Of a stretch of DNA of 5,584 nt, positions 1 through 4,663 are shown in pieces. Position numbers and translations under genes: made by a program. The notes under the pieces were generated by a model. It made no database searches, was not told the origin of the DNA, and was given only the letters and a program-made list of their open reading frames with translations. The DNA comes from Chersky-840 sp035532735 (lineage in GTDB: Bacteria; Actinomycetota; Acidimicrobiia; Acidimicrobiales; UBA8190). Each line of letters opens with the position of its first letter. Within the stretch, counting starts at the first letter, position 1. The stretch spans positions 1 through 5,584 of the forward strand of contig DATKQM010000043.1 of NCBI GenBank assembly GCA_035532735.1. Reading direction: 5' to 3'.

Positions 1-1
1 A

Positions 2-469
2 GGCGAAGTCCACCTGGGCGAGTGGGGCGAGCGCTGGTTGGCCACAACAACACACCTCAAACCCAAGACCGTGGTCGGCTACGACTCGCTTCTGCGCTCG
101 CGCATATTGCCCACGTTCGAGCAAGTACCCATCGGAGCCATACGTCCAATCGACATCCGCGTCTGGCTCTCGCAGATGCAAGCTGACGGCCTGAGTGCTT
201 CCCGGTGCCGTCAGGCGTACCACCTCCTCGGCGCGCCGAATCAACGAGCCAGTGGGCTCTTCGGGCTAGGAGTGCAGTCCCGGGTTGTCCGGCGCGGTCT
301 CGCTATATCCGTGTCCATGCAGGTCAGAGCGGGATTCGCCCTTGTCTCGTCCGGCCTCGTCCTCACCCATCCGTCGTGGGCGGTCAGTGACGTGGAGCTC
401 TTCGAGAAGGTCTTCGGTGAGGACCCCGCGCCTGACCCTGCTGTCGGAAGTCCCTCTCGCCGCCTATGA
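2..469 (+). pseudogene. Truncated tyrosine recombinase (phage-type integrase), N-terminal core-binding domain remnant
   Basis: The frame is open from the left edge, so the true start lies outside the window. Residues encoded by about 2-235 look like the SAM-like N-terminal core-binding domain of actinobacterial phage and plasmid integrases: GEWGERWL, then LKPKTVVGYDSLLRSRILP, then IRPIDIRVWLSQM and the helix GLSASRCRQAYHLL. In the family this domain grips the attachment-site core before the catalytic domain with its R-H-R-Y residues. Here similarity stops after HLLGA (about 235). The frame runs on without recognisable sequence to a stop at 467-469, and no catalytic domain follows in any frame. 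A short plus-strand stretch in the third frame at about 231-267 (ARRINEPVG) faintly resembles the linker to the catalytic domain, which would fit a small indel, but it soon meets a stop. I read this as a decayed recombinase from an old mobile element. The integrase identity is fairly sure; the cause of the truncation is not. Confidence 0.7.
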
Positions 470-475
470 ATCGGC
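233..475. other. Gene-free stretch between integrase remnant and ADP-ribosyltransferase gene
   Basis: I see no convincing coding sequence here on either strand. Frames are open only because of high GC, and their translations are rich in Arg, Pro and Ser without family motifs. I looked for a tRNA T-arm that could mark an attachment site and found none. It may be scrambled remains of the mobile element that held the recombinase. Confidence 0.4.
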
Positions 476-1048
476 TCATGGCTCAACCTCGCAGGCAAGA
501 GCCAGGATACCGGCCTCGTCGCGCCGGTCTCGAACGGCCAGTTGGACGCCCCGGCCGAGGAGCAGCTCACTCTGATAGGCGGGGTCTCCAAGGGCCGGCA
601 CCCACACGCCCGGGGTACCCGCCGGGACGGAGATCTCGAGGAGGACCGGGCCGCCAGGCCCGCCGGGCACGGTGAACTCACCGAGGGCCACATCCCGGGC
701 GATCGTGATCGAAAGGAACGATCGCGACTCCAGGTTCGGGTCCAGGGCGAGTCCGGTCCGGCTGCGCAGGCCGCGATAGACCATAAGTGGCTCCGAGGTC
801 CGCCACCGCTTCAGCAGCTCGTTGAGGCCTCCGACGATGGAACGCACCTCAGCCGCCTCCGCCCCTGAGAGGTCCTCCGCTGGCGCTGTCCGCAGCCTCG
901 ACCCGATGCCGGCCAACCGAAAGACCTCGTGCCCGGCGACGGTAGGACTCATGGGCGAGCCGGCCCACGTGCGTCTCTGACTCCCATCCTCCACTGAGTC
1001 CGAGTTCTCACGGCCCGGGCAATCGGGGGGTGATGCGAGGCGGACCAT
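476..1048 (-). CDS. Small ADP-ribosyltransferase-fold protein (ART exoenzyme family, Q-x-E type)
   Basis: The 190-residue product fits the ADP-ribosyltransferase exoenzyme family (bacterial toxins and phage effectors that transfer ADP-ribose from NAD+ to a target). The R-S-E elements appear in order: an NAD-binding arginine in VYRGL (Y91-R92-G93), the S-x-T strand in SFLSIT (S113, T115), a core strand GGPVLLEISVPAGTPGVWV (about 132-150), and the catalytic loop AYQSELLLGRG with Q159 and E161. The helix before the arginine (about 61-88) matches the usual N-terminal lobe. No signal peptide or membrane segment is seen. The catalytic loop has Gln where arginine-specific enzymes have Glu; family knowledge links Q-x-E to other acceptors such as Asn, Gln, Thr or Cys. 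The start is uncertain. The ATG at 1048 has AGGAGG only about 26 nt upstream; the internal ATG at 950-952 gives 158 residues and keeps the whole recognisable domain. The first 32 residues look non-conserved. The gene lies downstream of the phosphatase on the same strand, beyond a hairpin. I see no partner immunity gene. Confidence 0.72.
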   Translation of the reverse strand: MVRLASPPDCPGRENSDSVEDGSQRRTWAGSPMSPTVAGHEVFRLAGIGSRLRTAPAEDLSGAEAAEVRSIVGGLNELLKRWRTSEPLMVYRGLRSRTGLALDPNLESRSFLSITIARDVALGEFTVPGGPGGPVLLEISVPAGTPGVWVPALGDPAYQSELLLGRGVQLAVRDRRDEAGILALACEVEP

Positions 1049-1153
1049 GTGCGCGCGATCGCCGAAAGTAGGAGCCTCCTTCGGTGGCCAGCCCGGTTCG
1101 TTGCCAGCCGGCCGATCGTCAACGGGGTGGGGATCTGGGGCGTGCGATGCTAC

Positions 1154-1189
1154 GGCTGACAGACCGGCACCTCGCCTGGTCTCTCAGCC
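1154..1189 (-). terminator. Hairpin at the end of the zwf-phosphatase unit, probable terminator
   Basis: An inverted repeat pairs 1154-1165 with 1178-1189 in 11 of 12 positions (GGCTGACAGACC against GGTCTCTCAGCC), around a 12-nt loop that can add a G-U and a G-C pair. Read on the minus strand, the phosphatase TGA (1184-1186) lies inside the first arm, so the hairpin forms exactly at the gene end. No T-run follows, so it is not a classic Rho-independent terminator. Hairpins without a U-tract are often proposed as terminators in high-GC actinobacteria. It could also protect the mRNA 3' end. Confidence 0.55.
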
Positions 1190-1996
1190 TGCCGGGAGGA
1201 CGAAACGCTCGACCGCATTGGCGAAGCCATCCTGTTCGTTGGACGACGTCACCCGCCGGGCGGCCCGCTGCACATCGGAGCTGGCGTTGCCCATGGCGAT
1301 GCTGAGGCCCGAGTGGGCGAACATCAGCACGTCGTTGGGCATGTCCCCGATGGTGGCGATTTGCTCGGATGGGATGTCGTAGCGGTCCGACAGGTACTTG
1401 ACGACGGCCCCCTTGTTGGCATCCGGGTGGGTTACGTCGACGTAGTAGGGCTGCGAGCACGCCGCCGACACGTGGTCCCCGAAACGGTCGTGGGCGTCGG
1501 ACGAGGCGCCGGCCACGAGGTCGTGATCATCGCTCACCCCGACCAGCTTGGCGACCTCGGACACGAGGCCCGTGTAGTTGTCGACGACGCTCGGTTCGAA
1601 CTTGACCGTCCAGGCCTCTCGGTCCACGTGCGGCCCCTGGCGATCCTCGACGTACCAGTCGGCACCGTGGTAGAGCCAGACACCCAGATGGTGGCTGGCG
1701 AGCAGATCGATGATGGGCGCCACCAGGTGCTCGGGGATCACCCGCTGCTCGATCACCTCGAGGTCCCGGTCGACCAGCAGACCGCCGTTGAAGGCGGCTA
1801 TCGGCGTCGCGAGATCGAGGGGCTCGATGAGCATCGACATGCCCCGGGGCGGCCGGCCACTGGTGATGGCGAAGAGGATCCCCGCCCGCTTCAGCTCGGC
1901 CACCGCGGCTACGGCCCGGTCGGTCAGGACCTTGTCCTGGGTGACCAAGGTCCCATCGACGTCAGCCAGGAGAAGGCGGATCGGAGGAGCGGCCAT
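1184..1996 (-). CDS. HAD-IIB (Cof-type) sugar-phosphate phosphatase
   Basis: This is a 270-residue haloacid dehalogenase superfamily phosphatase. All four motifs are present: motif I ADVDGTL with nucleophile D12 and acid/base D14; motif II ITSGRP with T45/S46; motif III lysine K195 in DANKGAVVKYL; and motif IV GDMPND (217-222) followed by SGLSIAMGNA. The segment between motifs II and III (about 80-190) is the size of a C2B cap, which marks the Cof/YidA/SupH group of cytosolic, Mg-dependent phosphatases of sugar phosphates and related metabolites. The ATG at 1996 is chosen over the upstream in-frame ATG at 2035 because conserved sequence starts right after it and an AAAGGA ribosome site (2002-2007) lies just ahead, adjoining the zwf stop. 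The gap to zwf is 10 nt, so the two are probably co-transcribed and translationally coupled. A role in draining or repairing sugar phosphates of the pentose-phosphate pool is inferred from position only; the substrate is unknown. Confidence 0.9.
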   Translation of the reverse strand: MAAPPIRLLLADVDGTLVTQDKVLTDRAVAAVAELKRAGILFAITSGRPPRGMSMLIEPLDLATPIAAFNGGLLVDRDLEVIEQRVIPEHLVAPIIDLLASHHLGVWLYHGADWYVEDRQGPHVDREAWTVKFEPSVVDNYTGLVSEVAKLVGVSDDHDLVAGASSDAHDRFGDHVSAACSQPYYVDVTHPDANKGAVVKYLSDRYDIPSEQIATIGDMPNDVLMFAHSGLSIAMGNASSDVQRAARRVTSSNEQDGFANAVERFVLPAG

Positions 1997-2001
1997 GTTT
2001 G

Positions 2002-2007
2002 TCCTTT
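2002..2007 (-). promoter_or_regulatory. Ribosome binding site of the HAD phosphatase
   Basis: AAAGGA on the minus strand overlaps the last base of the zwf TGA and sits 5 nt before the ATG at 1996. It decides the phosphatase start and suggests coupling to zwf translation. Confidence 0.6.
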
Positions 2008-3488
2008 CAGCCTCGAGCGGCGGGGTCTGGACCACCCGGTGGGCGTCGATCCCCGGTCCGCTCCGGCAGGTGCCAGGGGTGGGGGGCCACCAGGTGCCGG
2101 ATCGAGTCGGGGCCCCACGAGCCCTTTTGGTAGGGCTCGACGGGCAAGGGATGCTCGAGCAGCGGGGTCGAGATCTCCCAGAGGCGCTCGATGGCGTCGG
2201 ACCCGGTGAAGAGGGACTGATCCCCGATCATGGCGTCGTGGATCAGGCGCTCGTAGCCCTCCAGCTGATAAGCGGACGCGAAGGAGCTCTCGTAGCGGAA
2301 CTCCATCTTGGCCTCGCCCAGGCGCATATGGGGTCCCGGCTCCTTCGCCAGGAACTCGGTCGTGATGCTGCCGGGGTCTTGAAAGTCGATCACAAGCTCG
2401 TTGCCCCGATGGCCGCCAGCGTCGGTGGTGTGCACCGCGAACATGCGCAAGGGGGGCTGGTGAAAACCCAGGGTGACGACCTGGCGGCTCTCGCCCATGC
2501 ACTTGCCCGTACGCAGGTAGAAGGGCACCCCGTGCCATCTCCAGTTGTCGACCCTCGCCCGCAGGGCCACGAAGGTCTCCGTGTCCGAGTCGGGACGGAC
2601 GCCGGGCTCGCTCCGGTACCCCTCGTACTGGCCCCGGACCACATGCTCGACTTCGAGCGGGGGCATGGCTTCGAAGACCTTCAACCTCTCCTCCCGCAAG
2701 GACTTGGCGTTGACTGAGGACGGGGGCTCCATGGCCACGAAGCCGAGGACCTGGAGCAGGTGGGTGACGACCATGTCCCGGAAGGCTCCGGTCTCCTCGT
2801 AGAAGGCGGCTCGCCCCTCGATGGAGAGGGTCTCGGGCACGTCGATCTGCACATAGCCGACGTGCTCACGGTTCCAGATCGGCTCGAAGATGCCGTTGCC
2901 GAAACGGAAGGCCAGGATGTTGTCCACCGACTCCTTCCCCAAGAAGTGGTCGATGCGGAATATCTGGGACTCCTCGAAGACGGCGTGAATGGCTTGATTG
3001 AGGGCCCGGGCGGAGGCGAGGTCGGTGCCGAAAGGCTTCTCGACGATAATCCGGGAGCCGGGGGCGAGGCCGGCCGCCCCGAGCATGGAGATCACCGAGG
3101 TGAAAGCCACCGGCGGGACGGCCAGGTGGTAGAGGCGGCGGGGACTGCCCCCGATCTCGGACTCGGCCCGAGCCAGTGCCGCCAGGAGGGGCGAGCAGTC
3201 CGACGGGTCGGCCGCCCCGAAGCTCAGGGCCCCGGCGAAGTGGTCCCACGTCTCCCCCGTCGGCGGGGTGTTCCCGAACTCGGCCACGGCGTCGTGGGCC
3301 TTCTGGCGGAACTCGTCGTCGGAGAGCGACAACGAGGCCGGCGCCGAGCCGATGATCCGATAGCGCTCGGGGAGGAGCCCGCTCACCGAGAGATGGAACA
3401 GGCCGGGCAGCAGCTTGCGCCTGGCCAGGTCGCCTGTGGCCCCGAAGAGCACGATCACGTGGTCGTCGGGCCGGACGCCGGGGGCCAT
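2007..3488 (-). CDS. zwf: Glucose-6-phosphate 1-dehydrogenase
   Basis: This enzyme oxidises glucose 6-phosphate to 6-phosphogluconolactone with NAD(P)+, the first step of the oxidative pentose-phosphate pathway, in the cytosol. The 493-residue product has the family's usual length. In order it shows the dinucleotide-binding GATGDLARRKLLP (16-28), EKPFG (150-154), the substrate signature RIDHFLGKE (178-186), the catalytic histidine H243 in DMVVTHLLQ, the DSDTETFVAL block (about 300-309), and DNWRWHGVPFYLRTGK (314-329). The start is taken at the ATG at 3488 (MAPGVRPDD). An in-frame ATG at 3506 would add six residues but has no ribosome site in front, whereas 3488 has a weak purine stretch upstream. 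The frame stays open further upstream across the antisense of rpiA, which is a GC artefact. The gene is followed after 10 nt by the phosphatase and is divergent from rpiA with 38 bp between start codons. The NADP versus NAD preference cannot be judged safely. Confidence 0.97.
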   Translation of the reverse strand: MAPGVRPDDHVIVLFGATGDLARRKLLPGLFHLSVSGLLPERYRIIGSAPASLSLSDDEFRQKAHDAVAEFGNTPPTGETWDHFAGALSFGAADPSDCSPLLAALARAESEIGGSPRRLYHLAVPPVAFTSVISMLGAAGLAPGSRIIVEKPFGTDLASARALNQAIHAVFEESQIFRIDHFLGKESVDNILAFRFGNGIFEPIWNREHVGYVQIDVPETLSIEGRAAFYEETGAFRDMVVTHLLQVLGFVAMEPPSSVNAKSLREERLKVFEAMPPLEVEHVVRGQYEGYRSEPGVRPDSDTETFVALRARVDNWRWHGVPFYLRTGKCMGESRQVVTLGFHQPPLRMFAVHTTDAGGHRGNELVIDFQDPGSITTEFLAKEPGPHMRLGEAKMEFRYESSFASAYQLEGYERLIHDAMIGDQSLFTGSDAIERLWEISTPLLEHPLPVEPYQKGSWGPDSIRHLVAPHPWHLPERTGDRRPPGGPDPAARG

Positions 3489-3526
3489 GGTTGTTACTTT
3501 TCTCATGGGCAAAGGACTACACGAAC
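3489..3526. promoter_or_regulatory. Very short divergent zwf/rpiA intergenic region
   Basis: Only 38 bp separate the divergent ATG codons of zwf (3488) and rpiA (3527). The stretch is locally AT-richer than its surroundings (TTGTTACTTTTCTCAT near its left end) and holds the rpiA ribosome site AAAGGA at 3511-3516. Two complete, independent -35/-10 promoters with leaders do not fit. At least one promoter must lie inside the opposite coding region, or transcripts are nearly leaderless. I cannot name specific promoter elements. Confidence 0.5.
3511..3516 (+). promoter_or_regulatory. Ribosome binding site of rpiA
   Basis: AAAGGA lies 10 nt before the ATG at 3527 and supports that start over the TTG at 3491, which would add twelve unconserved residues and overlap the zwf/rpiA gap. 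Confidence 0.5.
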
Positions 3527-4178
3527 ATGAGCGTCGAGGACGAGAAGCGCGCCGCCGCCGAGGCCGCGGCCGAGCTGGTCGAGGCTGGGATGACCGTCGG
3601 GCTGGGCACCGGCTCGACCGTCGCCTACCTCCTGCCCGCCCTGGCCCGACGCCGGCTGTCCCTCCGCTGTGTGGCCACGTCGCCCCGTACCGAGACGGCC
3701 GCCCGGGCGCTCGGCATGCGCGTCGAGCCGTTCGGTGACATCGAACGGCTCGACCTCGGCATCGATGGGGCCGACCAGATCGCCCCGGACGGTTGGCTGG
3801 TGAAGGGAGGGGGGGGCGGCTCACACCCGAGAGAAGCTGGTGGCCGCCTCGGCCGACCGCTTCGTGGTCATAGCCGACTCCACCAAGCCGGTCGACGCCC
3901 TCCATCCCCCCGTGCCGGTGGAGCTGCTGGCCTTCGGTCTGGCGTCGACCCTGCGCCGGATCGCTCCGGTCACCCGGCGCGACGTCGCCCTGAGCCCCGA
4001 CGGTGGTGTCATTGCCGACTACACCAGTGAGTTCCCGGACCCTGCCGCCCTGGCGGCATGGTTGGCGGGCATGACCGGGGTGGTCGAACACGGGCTCTTT
4101 CCCCCCGAGATGGTCTCGACGGTCGTGGTAGCCCGGGGCACCTCGGTCGAGGTGAGCTCCTTCACCGGAGGCGGCTGA
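3527..4178 (+). CDS. rpiA: Ribose-5-phosphate isomerase A, interrupted by a one-base frameshift
   Basis: RpiA interconverts ribulose 5-phosphate and ribose 5-phosphate. The first part (3527 to about 3816) gives MSVEDEKRAAAE, the phosphate-binding GLGTGSTVAYLL (25-36), and LGIDGADQIAPDGWLVKGGG. The frame then shifts at a run of eight G (3809-3816), and the rest of the family continues in another frame as AAHTREKLVAASADRF through to SFTGGG at the stop 4176-4178. Removing one G gives 216 residues, close to the 219 of E. coli RpiA. All catalytic positions are then present: D80 and D83 of DGAD, K93 of KGGGAA and E102 of TREK, one residue off the E. coli numbers D81, D84, K94 and E103. As read, the protein loses everything after the KGGG loop and would be inactive. 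Explanations are a homopolymer sequencing error, a true mutation, or slippage at the G-run. The identity is firm; the functional state is not. Confidence 0.93.
3809..3816 (+). other. rpiA: Run of eight G at the rpiA frameshift
   Basis: Eight consecutive G encode part of the conserved KGGGAA loop. With seven, the reading frame is continuous; with eight, it breaks. The position inside a strictly conserved active-site loop fixes the shift to this run. Confidence 0.85.
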
Positions 4179-4185
4179 GCGCGCC

Positions 4186-4218
4186 GACCGGTAGGCCACG
4201 TGCGACGAGCGGCCGGTC
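4186..4218. terminator. Weak inverted repeat between the convergent rpiA and pgl ends
   Basis: GACCGG (4186-4191) can pair with CCGGTC (4213-4218) around a loop of 21 nt, and GGCC at 4194-4197 with GGCC at 4211-4214 offers an alternative fold. It sits just past the rpiA stop and at the apparent pgl stop, where a bidirectional terminator would be expected. There is no T-run and the stem is short, so this is only suggestive. Confidence 0.2.
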
Positions 4219-4663
4219 AACTCGAGCACCGGGTCCCGGGCACGAGCGACGCCGTGTGGCCGTCGGGGCCGAGCCCCAGGTGCACCAGGTCGAAACGCTC
4301 AGGCAGTAGGCGGGCGTAGGAGGCCGGGGCCGCCTCGAGGTCGGCGTCGTTCACCCCCATGGGTACCACGGTGGCCGGGGCCGACCCGAGCGCCTGGCGG
4401 AGGTGGGTCAGCTTGCGGTCCGGATCGCCATCGGGTGCCACCCGTTCGTCCACCTGGAAGATCTCGACCGATCGCCAGGGAACCTCCTCACCGGCCAGCT
4501 CGGCGAACATCGCCCAGGGCGTGCGCCCGCCGCTCACGGCCAGGCTGAACCGGCCGTGGTCCGCCACCGCGGCGCGGGTCATCCCGGCCACGTAACCCGC
4601 GGCCCGCCGGGCCACCGCCTCCTGGTCGGCCAGCACCTCAAGGACCTGCTCCAAGGCGCTCAC
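4217..4663 (-). CDS. pgl: 6-phosphogluconolactonase (DevB type), C-terminal third missing and frameshifted
   Basis: Pgl hydrolyses 6-phosphogluconolactone, the product of Zwf, to 6-phosphogluconate. The 148-residue product shows the start of the NagB/DevB fold: LAVSGGRTPWAMFAEL (41-56) with the phosphate-binding SGGRTP, the QVDERVAPDGDPDRKLTHLR block (70-89), and HLGLGPDGHTASLVPG (128-143), whose Asp-Gly-His is the catalytic area. Family members are about 220-250 residues. Here the frame ends as TRCSS right after VPG. Adding one G near 4235-4237 would give VPGDPVLEL, the usual family continuation, so a base appears lost. Beyond about 4205, however, the sequence is the end of rpiA on the other strand, so the last 70-90 residues are absent. 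Translation starts at GTG 4663, overlapping the pgi TGA in the form GTGA, so the gene is coupled to pgi. Activity of this form is doubtful. The sense of identity is strong; the C-terminal fate is uncertain. Confidence 0.9.
   Translation of the reverse strand: MSALEQVLEVLADQEAVARRAAGYVAGMTRAAVADHGRFSLAVSGGRTPWAMFAELAGEEVPWRSVEIFQVDERVAPDGDPDRKLTHLRQALGSAPATVVPMGVNDADLEAAPASYARLLPERFDLVHLGLGPDGHTASLVPGTRCSS

Noticed and set aside
233..475. Possible tRNA or attachment site next to the integrase remnant.
   Set aside because: No T-arm consensus, acceptor pairing or cloverleaf could be found on either strand, and no direct repeat was visible.
1072..1082. Palindrome-like AGGAG-C-CTCCT as an operator or as the ADP-ribosyltransferase ribosome site.
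   Set aside because: It is about 26 nt from the ATG at 1048, too far for ribosome binding, and a single short palindrome in GC-rich DNA is weak evidence for an operator.
1313..2717. Long plus-strand open frames opposite the phosphatase and zwf.
   Set aside because: They mirror well-supported minus-strand genes, have low-complexity composition and no recognisable domains; this is the usual GC-driven shadow effect.
2007..4229. A 740-codon open frame that begins before rpiA and includes zwf, suggesting an N-terminally extended Zwf.
   Set aside because: The part upstream of 3488 is antisense to rpiA, is rich in Arg, Gly and Pro without family similarity, and Zwf conservation begins just after the ATG at 3488.
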